Source: CAVYVZ01 sp963772065 (GTDB taxonomy: Bacteria; Acidobacteriota; Vicinamibacteria; Vicinamibacterales; UBA2999). From it: a stretch of 64,000 nucleotides of DNA. Every line of letters begins with the position of its first letter. The first letter of the stretch is position 1. A model generated the notes under the pieces. That model was not told the origin of the DNA and did not search any database. It saw nothing but the letters and a program-made list of their open reading frames with translations. Positions 54,258 through 63,958 of the stretch are shown here, piece after piece. The position numbers and the translations under genes were made by a program. The stretch lies in NCBI GenBank assembly GCA_963772065.1, contig CAVYVZ010000003.1, forward strand, positions 107,025 through 171,024, written 5' to 3'.

Positions 54258-57132
54258 GTGGCGCACGTGGACCATCAAGACCAGCTCAACAGCCCGTCGG
54301 GGATCGCGCCGCGCGCACCCATCCTGCACGAAATAGCCCGTGCGCTGGGCGAGTCCGCCACGCTCACCGAGGCGGCGCCGCGGATGCTCGCGGCGGTCTG
54401 CGAATCACTCGGATGGGAGTACGGCGGGCTTTGGGAAGTGGACCGCGCGGGACGGAAGCTCCGTTGCGTCGGCATCTGGCAGGACTCCACGCTCCGGTTC
54501 GACGCGTTCTCGGAGATCAGCCGGCACGCCTTGTTCGACAAGGGGATCGGCTTGCCAGGCCGCGTCTGGGCTTCGGGACAGCCGGCCTGGATACCCGACG
54601 TCACGATCGATACGAATTTCCCGCGCGCACAGGCAGCGGCGGACGTCGGCCTGCATGGCGCCTTCGCGCTGCCAATCCGGCGCGGCGACGTCGTGCTGGG
54701 CGTCATGGAGTTCTTCAGCCGCGACATCCGGCAGCCCGATCAGGATCTGCTGGCGACGATGGCCACCGCGGGCAGCCAGATCGGGTTGTACGTGGACAGG
54801 AAGTGGGCGGCGGAGGAACTCGAGCGGTTCTTCAACCTGTCGCTGGACCTCCTGTGCGTCGCAAACCTGGAAGGACGGTTCGTACGAGTCAACCCGGCGT
54901 GGGAACGCCTGCTCGGGTACGCCGACGGCGAGCTGTTGACATCGCCGTTCCTCGACTTCGTTCATCCGGACGATCGGAACGCGACCGTCGACGCGATGCG
55001 CGCGCTCGAATCGGGCGCGCGCGTGATCGACTTCGAGAACCGCTATCGCGCGCGCGACGGCTCGTACCGATGGCTGCAGTGGTCGGTTGCGCCGGTCGTG
55101 GCGGAGGGTGTCGTGTACGGTGCGGCGCGGGACGTCACCGATCGGCGGCGGGCGGAGGAACGGCTTGCCGATGTGGTGCGCGAGCTCGAGGTCGCGAAGC
55201 GGCGAGCCGAAGAGGCCACGGTGGCGAAGGGAGAGTTCCTCGCCAACATGAGCCACGAGATTCGGACGCCGATGAACGCCGTCATCGGGATGACCGAGCT
55301 CGCCCTGCGGACGCCGCTGACGCCGCAGCAGCGCGACTACATCCGCACGGCGAACGACTCGGCGGAGTCGCTGCTCGCCATCCTCAACGACATTCTGGAT
55401 GTCTCGAAGATCGAAGCGCGCAAGCTCACGCTCGACCCCGCGCCCTTCAGCCTCCGTGACGCCGTGGAAAACGCCGTGCGCCTCTTCGCTGGAAAGGCCG
55501 ACGAGAAGGGGCTCGAGCTGGCGTGCCGCGTGTTGCCCGACGTGCCAGATGGCACTCGTCGGGGACGCCGGTCGCCTTCGGCAGGTGGTTGCGAACCTCG
55601 TCGGCAACGCGATCAAGTTCACCGACCAGGGTGACGTGATCGTACAGGTCGCGGTGAACAGCCTGACCGACGCGGAAGCGGCGCTGCAGTTCACCGTGTC
55701 CGACACGGGCATCGGCATACCGTCAGAGAAACAATGGCAGATCTTCGGCGCGTTCGTGCAGGCGGACGCGTCCACCACGCGGCGTTTCGGCGGCACCGGT
55801 CTCGGCCTGACGATCTCCGCGCAACTGGTGGAGCTGATGGGCGGCCGCATCTGGGTCGCCAGCGAGCCGGGCAAGGGCAGCTCCTTCCACTTTGTTGCCC
55901 ACTTCCAGCGACCGTTGCACGCGCCTGCCGTTCCTCCGTCAAGCGGCACCTTGCGCGGACTCCGCGTGCTCGTGGTCGACGACAACGCCGTGAACCGCAC
56001 GATCCTGTCCGAAGTCCTGACCAGCTGGGACATGAAGCCGACAGCCGTCGAAGACGCGGGCCGCGGCCTCGCGGCCATGCGCGCGGCGGTGGACGAGGGA
56101 TGGCCGTTTCAACTCGTGCTCACCGACGCGATGATGCCCGGTGTGGACGGCTTCGCGTTCGCGCAGCAGGTCAGCGCCGACCCGCGGCTCGCCGGCGTCA
56201 AGCTGATGATGCTGACCTCGGCAGGGATTCATGCAAGCCGGGAGCGCACCACCGGCCACGGCATCGTGGCGCAGCTGCTCAAGCCGGTGAAGCAATCGGA
56301 TCTGCTCGACGCAATCGCCACGGCGTTCGACGCGGGACAGGCGGCGCCCACCATCGAACTGGCGCCGCTGAAAGCGCCGGCGCGGCCACTTCGGATCCTC
56401 GTCGCTGAAGACAACGCGACCAACCAGAAGCTGGTGGTGACGCTCCTCCAGCAGGAAGGGCATCAGGTCGTCACCACCTGGAACGGGCGCGAGGCCGTGC
56501 AGAAAGCACGCGAGGAACGATTCGACGTCGTCCTCATGGATCTGCAGATGCCCGAGATGGGCGGGCTCGAGGCCACTGCGGCGATCCGCGCCTACGAGAA
56601 GGACACCGGCGGTCACGTTCCGATCATCGCCATGACGGCGCATGCGATGGCGGGCGATCGGGAACGCGCCATCGCGGCGGGCATGGACAGCTACGTGTCG
56701 AAGCCGCTGCGTCCCGACGATCTGATTGCCGCGATCGAACGAGTGGCGCCGGCGCCCGCGCCGCATGGGTTCGACGTCGCGGCGCTGCTTCGCGACTTCA
56801 ACGGCAAGAAGCCACTCGTCGCGGACGTGGCCTCCGTGTTCCTCGCCGATGCGCCCACGATGGTCCAGACGCTGCGGACCGCGGTGGACAGGCGAGATCC
56901 GGGGGCGATCGCCGCCGCCGCTCACGCGATCAAGGGATCGGCGGGACTGTTCTCCAGGGGACCCGCGTTCGAAACCGCGCGGTCATTGGAACACTCCGCG
57001 CGCCGCGGCGAGCTCGGCGGAGTGGACGAGCGACGCGAGGCGCTCGAAAAGGAAATCGAGTCTCTCGTCGAGTCACTGCGGCAACTCGTCTCCGAGCTGC
57101 GCGCGGATCACGACTTCAGGCCGCGCGGGTGA
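54258..57132 (+). CDS. hybrid sensor histidine kinase GAF-PAS-HisKA-HATPase-REC-REC-HPt, frameshifted at 55551
   Basis: The protein starts with a GAF domain (AAVCESLGWEYGGLWEVDRA), a PAS domain (FFNLSLDLLCVANLEGRFVR), the phosphoacceptor MSHEIRTPMNAVIGMTELAL, the ATPase (LVGNAIKFTDQGDVIVQVAV, VSDTGIGIPSEKQWQIFGAF, GGTGLGLTISAQLVELMGG), two receivers (VLVVDDNAVNRTILSEVLTS with LTDAMMPGVDG, and RILVAEDNATNQKLVVTLLQ with VLMDLQMPEMGG) and a C-terminal HPt (AAAAHAIKGSAGLFSRGPAF). One inserted base at 55551-55552 (GG for G in GATGGCA) breaks the ATPase domain. GTG 54258 is a tentative start. It is divergent from the receiver/RsbW fusion and probably feeds it. Confidence 0.85.
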
Positions 57133-57598
57133 GAGATTTTTCGTAGCGCCACACTTCCAGCAGGAACTCTCCACTCGATGTGTCCAGATGGTTGATCATC
57201 GTCCCGGCCCGATGCCAGCCCCACTTCTCATAGAATCTCGCGGCCCGCTCGTTTCCGATCGCGCACGCCAGCCAGGCGGTCTTGACTCCGCTTTCGACTA
57301 GCCGAGCCTCTGCATCGGCCATCAAGGCGGCCGCCACGCCCGAGCCGCGCGCCTGCGCCGAGACGAAAAGCTGATACAGTTCGTCGCCCTTGACGATGCA
57401 GAATCCGAGGGGGGCGCCGGATGGGCCAACGACCCGAACGTTGGTCAGGGCCTGCTGAAGCCGGCTTCGAAAACTCTCCAGCGTCCGGAGCCGCGCGAGC
57501 TCGGCCGGCAGAATCTTCGCGTGAGCATCCTGCCAGCCGTCGTACCACACACTCGCCAGCTGATCGATCTCTGCCTCCTCGGCGGCCCTCACGCGCAT
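57116..57598 (-). CDS. GNAT-family N-acetyltransferase
   Basis: The 160-residue product has the GNAT core: LYQLFVSAQARGSGVAAALM (acetyl-CoA loop), then ACAIGNERAARFYEKWGWHR. It converges with the hybrid kinase and overlaps its stop by 17 bases. The substrate cannot be predicted. Confidence 0.86.
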   Translation of the reverse strand: MRVRAAEEAEIDQLASVWYDGWQDAHAKILPAELARLRTLESFRSRLQQALTNVRVVGPSGAPLGFCIVKGDELYQLFVSAQARGSGVAAALMADAEARLVESGVKTAWLACAIGNERAARFYEKWGWHRAGTMINHLDTSSGEFLLEVWRYEKSLTRAA

Positions 57599-58174
57599 TT
57601 ACATCGACCGCTCCGCCTGGACGCCGAGCTCTTTCAGCTTCGCGGCCATGTCTTCGGCGGAGGTCTCCGGCTTCACGGCCTTGTCGATCGCCAGTATCTT
57701 TCCGTCCTTGCCGATGTAGAAGGTCCAGCGATTCGCCATGCCGCGCTGATTCAGCACGCCATACTCGGTGGCCACCTGTTTCGTCGGATCGCTCAGGATC
57801 GGAAAATCGGCTTCTTTCTTCTCGACGACGGTGTCGCCCAGCTTCACTGACGTCGCTTTTGCGAATGCCGTGTTGTCCTCGATCGGGTCAACGCTCGCCA
57901 TGAAATACGCCACTTGATAGCCCTTCAACAGGTGGCCGTTTTCAGCCAGCGATTTGCACTCGATGGTGCAGCCGCGCGTGGCCGCCTTGGGGAACCACGC
58001 GAGGACCACGGCTTTTTTGCCGCGAAAATCCGCGAGCGTGTAGGTCTTGCCGTCGGACGCCCGCAGCGAAAAGTCGGGGGCCATGTCGCCAACCTTCAAT
58101 TCAACGGGAGCCTGCGCACGCACACCGGCGGCGGCGAGAGCGAGCGCGATGCCAAGAACAGCGAATCGATTCAT
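57599..58174 (-). CDS. exported peroxiredoxin (BCP-like)
   Basis: The 191-residue product has a signal peptide (RFAVLGIALALAAAGVRAQA) and a thioredoxin-fold peroxidase: LKVGDMAPDFSLRASDGKTY, then WFPKAATRGCTIECKSLAEN with the peroxidatic Cys, and LSDPTKQVATEYGVLNQRGM near the end. The spacing between the two cysteines is C-T-I-E-C, one residue shorter than the usual BCP pattern. ATG 58174 follows AAAGGAG. It should reduce peroxides in the periplasm. Confidence 0.85.
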   Translation of the reverse strand: MNRFAVLGIALALAAAGVRAQAPVELKVGDMAPDFSLRASDGKTYTLADFRGKKAVVLAWFPKAATRGCTIECKSLAENGHLLKGYQVAYFMASVDPIEDNTAFAKATSVKLGDTVVEKKEADFPILSDPTKQVATEYGVLNQRGMANRWTFYIGKDGKILAIDKAVKPETSAEDMAAKLKELGVQAERSM

Positions 58175-58266
58175 CGGGAGAACTCCTTTACGGACGTGCT
58201 GGTTGCACACGATGCCGCAAATCGTACTACGAGCGGCAGTCCCGTACGCGACGATCCCCATTCGCA

Positions 58267-61005
58267 CTACTGGTCACTCAAGGCGATCAGTGGATCGACT
58301 CGTGTCGCACGACGCGCGGGAGAGACGCACGCCAGGAGTGCGATGATGGCCGTTGAGAAGGCCACGCTGCCGAGGATAAAGGGGTCCGTCGGCCTCACGC
58401 CGAACACCAGCCCCTCGAAAGCTCGCCCTACCGCGAGAGCGCCGAGTACACCGAGCACCAGCCCAGCTGCGACCAGCATCAGCCCCTCCCTGAGGACAAG
58501 CTGGAAAATGCTGCGTGCCGTACTCCCCAGCGCGATGCGTATCCCTATCTCGCGTGTTCTCTGGGTCACGACGTACGTCAGCACTCCGTAGATACCGAGC
58601 GCCGACAAGCACAGCGCGACGACACCGAACATGGCCGCGAGGCCCATCGCGAGTTTTTGTGGCACGACCGAACGCGACGTGCGCTGCGTCATCGTCTGGA
58701 TGTCGGAGAGAGGCAAATCCGGGTCGATCGCCATCAGTGCCGATCGAAGCGATCGCATCACGGCCGCTGGGTCGGCCGCCGTCTTGATTGCGATCCACCG
58801 AAGCCGGCCCATCGCCGGCGCCTGCGTGTGCGGGAAGTAGGCTGCACCGATTGACTCCGTCTGCCCGGCCAGACCATCGAAGCGCACATCGCGAACGACA
58901 CCGACGACCGTGTACCGTTTGGAATCGCCGCGGTGCAGACCCTTCCCAATCGGATCCTCATTCGGCCAGAGCCGCGCCGCGAGACGCTCGTCGACAATCG
59001 CGACAGGGAGCGTCCGTTCCTGGTCGCTCTCAGCAAAGTAGCGTCCGCGAACGAGAGGCGTGGCCATCGCTTCGAAGTATCCGGGTGTGACGCTGACCAC
59101 CGACGGCAGCACCAACGTGTCGCCTGGTTGCGGGCTGGAACCGGCAGCAGAGACCGTCGCCGGTGTGGTCTGCCCGCTCAATGCGATGTTCGACGTGATG
59201 CCTGCGGCATCCACGCCTGGAAGGCTGCGCACCGATTCGAGCACGCGATTGGACAATGCGACCAGGGCAGGTTGATCGGCGTATCGCGACGGCGGCGGGA
59301 AAATCGTTGCCGTGGCGACACGCTCGGCATCGAACCCGGCGTCCACCGCGAGAAGATTGCGAAAACTGGTCAGCAACAATCCGGCGCCGATCAGTAGGAC
59401 GACGGAAAACGCGACCTGTGTGACGACGAGCCCACGCCGAAAGACACGGGTCGCCCGCCCGCCGGTTCCGAGTCGGCTGCCATCGGCGAGAATCTGATTC
59501 ACGTTCAGACTACCGACCGTTGCCGCGGGCACCAGTCCGATCAGCACGCCGACGAGCGCTGAGACCGCCACCGTGAAGCCGACGACGGTCCAATCCAGCT
59601 GGACGGACGCCGCGTTCGGCATATTCGCCATTCCATTGGATACCAGGGTCCCGAGTAGCCAGGATGCGACCGCGATGCTTCCGACGCCACCGATTCCAGC
59701 GAGGAGCATGCCCTCGAAGATCAATTGCCGCGTCACCCGGAACCGGCCGGCGCCAAGCGCCAGTCGGGTGGCCAGCTCGCGCGCCCGGACGCTCGATCGC
59801 GCCAGCGACAGATTCGCGATGTTGAGCGCCCCGATCAGCAGAACGAACGCGGCTCCACCCCACAGCAGGTACAGAACGCCGCGGACGCTGCGCGTCAGAG
59901 CGTCCTGCAGCGGCGTCACGGCGGTGTACATGCCCAGTTCGGCCAGGCGGAGCTGCGGAAAGCGCTCGATATTTCTGGCATTCAAAGCATCGATCTGCGC
60001 CTGGACTTGCGCGACCGTGACCGTGGACCGCATGCGGCCGACATGGAAAAAGCCATACCGAGTGCGCGCCGCTTCGGACCGCTGCGCGACTGTGAAGGCG
60101 AGCGGTATCCAGAATTGGACCTCGTCCCCTGGTCCCCGCGCGTGGCCGTCGTCGCCGAGCTCGAAGAACGAGAAGCCGCGTGGCATGACGCCTACGATCG
60201 TGTAGCGCTGGCCCGTCCACCCCAGTCGAAGGTCTTGCCCTACGACCGTCGGATCACCGCCATACAGTCGCTGCCAGAGCCCGTGGCTCAGGATGATCTT
60301 CTGCTCGGCGCCGATCTCTCCCTCCGCATCGGTGAACGCCCGGCCCAGAGCGGGTGGGACCTGCATCAAGCGAAAGAGCGACGGTGTCGCTCTCATTCCA
60401 CGAAGTTCTTCTGCAACGCCGTCGATGGTCATGGTGTCGAACCACAACGAGAACATCGCCTGCTGCTCGAGCGTCGTGATCGCTTCGAGCCGGTCGAAGT
60501 ACGACGGCGCCGTGTTGGACAAGATGTCGTCGGGTGTAATCGTCGGGTAGACATCTCCCAAGGCGACGATGCGGTCGGCGTCGGGAACGGGCAGCGGCCG
60601 CAACAGCACCGAGTAGACCACGGTGAAGATGGCTGCGTTGGCGCCGAGACAGACGGCGAGCGTCAGGACGGTGGTCGCGGTGAAGCCGCGATCCTTGATG
60701 AGCAGCCTGACGCTCGACCGCACATCGCGGAGAAGCCCCACACCAAACAGGTCCCGGAGTCGCGGGTGCGCCAGCCTGACGCTGACCGGCTCGGCTTCGA
60801 GGAGATCGTCCCGCAGCTTCTTCCAGTCCGGGACCTGGCGCTGGAGCCGATTCCATGCCTCGTCGTCGGAGAGCCCCTCGGCGACCAGCGACTCATAGGC
60901 GTCCTCGATCTGCGCGGCGAGCTCCTCCACGATGTCGAGCTCACGTTGCGGAGGCAGGGCGAGAGGCGACAGGTGCTGCCGGACGAAGGCCTTGAAGTCA
61001 CGCAT
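58267..61005 (-). CDS. ADOP-type ABC transporter permease (second copy)
   Basis: The 912-residue product has the ADOP order: N-terminal helices (FVRQHLSPLALPPQRELDIV), first membrane segment (TATTVLTLAVCLGANAAIF), MacB-like periplasmic domain, FtsX block near 410 (LLIGALNIANLSLARSSVRA), second periplasmic domain and FtsX block at the end (YGVLTYVVTQRTREIGIRIA), ending SPARRATRVDPLIALSDQ. Its ATG 61005 overlaps the PadR stop by 8 bases. No ATPase gene is adjacent. Confidence 0.88.
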   Translation of the reverse strand: MRDFKAFVRQHLSPLALPPQRELDIVEELAAQIEDAYESLVAEGLSDDEAWNRLQRQVPDWKKLRDDLLEAEPVSVRLAHPRLRDLFGVGLLRDVRSSVRLLIKDRGFTATTVLTLAVCLGANAAIFTVVYSVLLRPLPVPDADRIVALGDVYPTITPDDILSNTAPSYFDRLEAITTLEQQAMFSLWFDTMTIDGVAEELRGMRATPSLFRLMQVPPALGRAFTDAEGEIGAEQKIILSHGLWQRLYGGDPTVVGQDLRLGWTGQRYTIVGVMPRGFSFFELGDDGHARGPGDEVQFWIPLAFTVAQRSEAARTRYGFFHVGRMRSTVTVAQVQAQIDALNARNIERFPQLRLAELGMYTAVTPLQDALTRSVRGVLYLLWGGAAFVLLIGALNIANLSLARSSVRARELATRLALGAGRFRVTRQLIFEGMLLAGIGGVGSIAVASWLLGTLVSNGMANMPNAASVQLDWTVVGFTVAVSALVGVLIGLVPAATVGSLNVNQILADGSRLGTGGRATRVFRRGLVVTQVAFSVVLLIGAGLLLTSFRNLLAVDAGFDAERVATATIFPPPSRYADQPALVALSNRVLESVRSLPGVDAAGITSNIALSGQTTPATVSAAGSSPQPGDTLVLPSVVSVTPGYFEAMATPLVRGRYFAESDQERTLPVAIVDERLAARLWPNEDPIGKGLHRGDSKRYTVVGVVRDVRFDGLAGQTESIGAAYFPHTQAPAMGRLRWIAIKTAADPAAVMRSLRSALMAIDPDLPLSDIQTMTQRTSRSVVPQKLAMGLAAMFGVVALCLSALGIYGVLTYVVTQRTREIGIRIALGSTARSIFQLVLREGLMLVAAGLVLGVLGALAVGRAFEGLVFGVRPTDPFILGSVAFSTAIIALLACVSPARRATRVDPLIALSDQ

Positions 61006-61345
61006 AGCCCAGACCCGCCGCGGCCTGCACCGCATTCATGAAGGTGCTCCAGTTCTTGCGTTGCTCGGCCAGGACCTTTCGTCCGGTGGCGGTAAGCGTG
61101 TAGGACCGGCGCCGCCGCTGGCCGGCCTTCTCCACCCATCGGCCGGCGATCAGGCCGCGCCGCTCCAGGCGATAGAGGATCGGATAGAGCGACGCGACAT
61201 GAAAAGACACGGTGCCCCGAGAACGCGTGTCGATCTGCTGAGCGATCTCGTAGCCGTGGCTCGGCCTGGTCTCGAGCTGCGCGAGGATCAGCAGTTCCGC
61301 GGTGCCCTTTTTCAGCGTGCTGTCGTCTGGTGGTGTGAGCGCCAT
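60998..61345 (-). CDS. PadR-family transcriptional regulator (acidobacterial type)
   Basis: The 115-residue product is a PadR repressor: LKKGTAELLILAQLETRPSH, GYEIAQQIDTRSRG, LYPILYRLERRGLIAGRWVE and the wing GQRRRRSYTLTATGRKVLAE. A 19-base palindrome of the PadR type overlaps its start codon (see 61344), so autoregulation together with the permease is likely. Confidence 0.88.
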   Translation of the reverse strand: MALTPPDDSTLKKGTAELLILAQLETRPSHGYEIAQQIDTRSRGTVSFHVASLYPILYRLERRGLIAGRWVEKAGQRRRRSYTLTATGRKVLAEQRKNWSTFMNAVQAAAGLGYA

Positions 61346-61364
61346 ATGTGTGAATCATACATAT
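61344..61364. promoter_or_regulatory. PadR-type operator palindrome over the padR start
   Basis: The core TATGTGTGAATCATACATA is a near-perfect inverted repeat (one mismatch) and extends one base pair further on each side. It contains the ATGT and ACAT half-sites typical of PadR operators with a nine-base spacer. It overlaps the ATG (61343-61345) of the padR gene. Confidence 0.7.
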
Positions 61365-61428
61365 AGCGGCATGGTTGTTCAACCACGCACGCTTGTCACA
61401 CCGCGCATCCCCCTCTAGACTGCGTGGC

Positions 61429-62382
61429 ATGGATGCACTCGCAAGCGTTCTTGACGGCCCTCGCGCGCGCGGTGCATTCCTCATCCGCTCGGTGATGGAA
61501 CCACCATGGTCGGTGCGGGTGCAGGACGAGGCGCCGCTCACGCTCGTGGCCATCCTGCGCGGCGACGCCTGGCTGGTCTTGGACGGTCGGCGCCGATCGG
61601 GCCGTGCGACCCGACTGCAGCGGGGCGACATCGCGATCGTGCGCGGGCCCAACCCCTACACGATGGCCGACGATCCCGCGACTCCGCCCCACGCGGTGAT
61701 TCACCCGGGACAGCGCTGCACCACGCCGCAGGGCGACGACGTGCCTCACGAAATGGAGCTGGGCGTTCGGACGTGGGGCAACAATCCCGATGGGTCGACG
61801 GAGTTTCTGGTCGGTACCTATCGCATGCAGGGCGAAATCAGCCAGCGACTGCTGGACGCACTGCCTGGGCATCTGGTTCTTCCAGAGGCATTGGAGCTCC
61901 CGTTCATCGAATTGCTCGCCGGCGAAATGGGCAAGGACGAACCAGGACAGGCAGTGGTCCTGGACCGCCTCATCGACGTGGTGCTCATCGCCGTCCTGCG
62001 TGCCTGGTTTTCGCGCCCGGAGGCGGAAGCGCCCTCCGGGTACCGGGCGCTCAGCGATCCGGTGGTGGGCCGGGCGTTGCGGATGCTCCACGGCAATCCA
62101 GCCCAGCCCTGGACGGTGGCCACGCTGGCCGAGCAGGTGGGCATTTCCCGCGCAGCCCTGGCCCGACGCTTCAGCGCCCTGATCGGCGAGCCTCCCTTGA
62201 CCTACCTCACGGGATGGCGACTGGCGCTCGCTGCCGACATGCTGTGCGAACCAGGGGCCACCATCGGCGACGTCGCCCGGCGGGTCGGCTACAGCAGCTC
62301 GTTCGCGCTCAGCACGGCGTTCAAGCGCGAACGTGGAATCAGCCCGCAGCAGCACCGCGCGCGCGCGACCCGAAAGGACTGA
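61429..62382 (+). CDS. AraC-family transcriptional regulator with cupin-like N-terminus
   Basis: The 317-residue product has a cupin-like sensing half (PPWSVRVQDEAPLTLVAILR, then GDAWLVLDGRRRS) and a C-terminal pair of helix-turn-helices (WTVATLAEQVGISRAALARR, then TIGDVARRVGYSSSFALSTA with FKRERGISPQQHR). The family often responds to a small effector. ATG 61429 is chosen. It may control the DUF1772 and NmrA-like genes that follow; this is inference. Confidence 0.86.
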   Translation: MDALASVLDGPRARGAFLIRSVMEPPWSVRVQDEAPLTLVAILRGDAWLVLDGRRRSGRATRLQRGDIAIVRGPNPYTMADDPATPPHAVIHPGQRCTTPQGDDVPHEMELGVRTWGNNPDGSTEFLVGTYRMQGEISQRLLDALPGHLVLPEALELPFIELLAGEMGKDEPGQAVVLDRLIDVVLIAVLRAWFSRPEAEAPSGYRALSDPVVGRALRMLHGNPAQPWTVATLAEQVGISRAALARRFSALIGEPPLTYLTGWRLALAADMLCEPGATIGDVARRVGYSSSFALSTAFKRERGISPQQHRARATRKD

Positions 62383-62504
62383 CCGGGGCAATCGCCTCGC
62401 GTAGACGCACAGACATGGAGTTTGAGCGTCTCGGCGATGGACAGTTCTTGAAGGGCGGTGCTTAACTTCCAAGGCAACCGACTTCACTGATTCCCGGAGA
62501 TTTC

Positions 62505-63182
62505 ATGTCAACTCGCCACAACTCCTTCTCCCTGACGCTCTCGGGAGCTGCTGCAATCGGGGCAGTCGCGGGTGCGGGACTGGGAGCGGCCCTCGGCGGT
62601 GGGAGCGGAGTCGGAGCTGGTGCCGTCATCGGGGCTGGCGGTGCCGCGCTCTATGCCTACGTGCTCGCGGAGCGTGTCGTGGCGAGCAGCGCGGTGACGT
62701 TCCGCGTCCTCACGACTGCTGCGGCTCTCGGCTGCGGTTTGATGGCTGGCTTCTTTTTTTGCTTCTCCGCCGTCGTGATGACGTCACTCGCACAGCAGCC
62801 AACCGTCGCGGGATGGCTGTCATGCAGACGATCAACGTAGCGGTGTTCAATCCATGGTTCGGGATGGCTTTCATCGGGACGCCGGTGTTCTGCGTCCTGG
62901 CAACGGTCTTCTCGTTGTCGCATCGGCATCATCGTCGCGCGACAGTACGCGCTCGTCGGGGGCGCTCTGTATCTGACGGGCACGCTGCTGGTGACCGTAC
63001 TGTTCAACGTGCCGAGGAACGACGCGTTGGCAGCGATTCCGCCGACTGCCACCGGCGCGGCGGCCGCCTGGTCAGCCTATCTGCAGGAGTGGACGAACTG
63101 GAACCATGTGCGGACGGCTGCGGCCCTTGCTGCGGCGGCGGCACTTGAAGGCGCTCGCTTTGACGGAGGTGATGAGAAGTGA
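62505..63182 (+). CDS. DUF1772 (anthrone oxygenase-like) membrane protein with two frameshifts
   Basis: The gene begins with a glycine-rich, membrane-type stretch (GAAAIGAVAGAGLGAALGGG) and continues FFFCFSAVVMTSLAQQP, TINVAVFNPWFGMAFIGTPV, LVTVLFNVPRNDALAAIPPT and WTNWNHVRTAAALAAAAAL, which together match DUF1772. The frame changes at about 62810 (a missing base after GGG) and about 62930, so it is broken or misread. Its end overlaps the start of the next gene (GTGA). Confidence 0.65.
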
Positions 63183-63958
63183 TTTGCGTCACTGGTCCAG
63201 GTGGGACACTCGGTAGCGAGGTCGTCAGACAGCTTCAATCGATCAACTCGACGTTTCGTGCCGCCTACTTTTCGAGCCAGCAGGCCGACGCTGCCCGTAC
63301 AAAGGGGATTGACGCCGTTGTCTGCGACTACAACCGGCCCGAAACGCTTCGGGCGGCATTTCAGGGATGTGACCGGCCGTTTCTCCTCGGCCCGAACGCG
63401 CTCAATCAGACGCAACTCGAGCTGCATGCCCTCGAAGCAGCCAAGACGATTGGCGTGCGGCACATCGTGAAGCAGTCGGTCATGGGAGCGGGCGATGAGG
63501 CCTTCAGCCTCGCGAAGGTCCATCGGCCGGCGGAAAAAGCAATCGAGTCGAGTGGGCTGGCATGGACGTTTCTCCGCCCGAACAGCTTCATGCAGAACGT
63601 CGTCACATTCATGGGCAAGACGATCAAGGCTGAAGCGGTGTTTTACAGCGCCAGCGGCCAGGCCAGGATCAGTCATGTTGATGTCCGTGACATCGCCGGT
63701 GTCGCGGTCACCGCGCTCACCGAGCCCGGGCACGAAGGACAGGTCTACACGTTGAGCGGCCCGGAGGCGTGGCGCTATGACGAAGTGGCGAGCGAGCTGT
63801 CGGAGGTGCTCGGGCGAACGATCGGTGACATCAGCCTGTCACCGGCGGACTTTAAGCACGGCATGCTTGCCGAAGGGACGCCGGAGCCGATCGCGGATCG
63901 GATGCTGGATCTCGAGCGCTATTTCCGCGAGGGCCAGGCGAACCGGATTACGCCCTGA
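63179..63958 (+). CDS. NmrA-like NAD(P)-binding protein
   Basis: The 259-residue product has a Rossmann N-terminus (MICVTGPGGTLGSEVVRQLQ), DAVVCDYNRPETLRAAFQGC, LAWTFLRPNSFMQNVVTF and RISHVDVRDIAGVAVTALTE, as in NmrA/QOR2-type atypical SDRs. GTG 63179 overlaps the previous stop and follows GGAGG at about 63165-63169. It lacks the standard YxxxK, as is common in NmrA-like members, and could act as a redox sensor or reductase. Confidence 0.85.
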   Translation: MICVTGPGGTLGSEVVRQLQSINSTFRAAYFSSQQADAARTKGIDAVVCDYNRPETLRAAFQGCDRPFLLGPNALNQTQLELHALEAAKTIGVRHIVKQSVMGAGDEAFSLAKVHRPAEKAIESSGLAWTFLRPNSFMQNVVTFMGKTIKAEAVFYSASGQARISHVDVRDIAGVAVTALTEPGHEGQVYTLSGPEAWRYDEVASELSEVLGRTIGDISLSPADFKHGMLAEGTPEPIADRMLDLERYFREGQANRITP

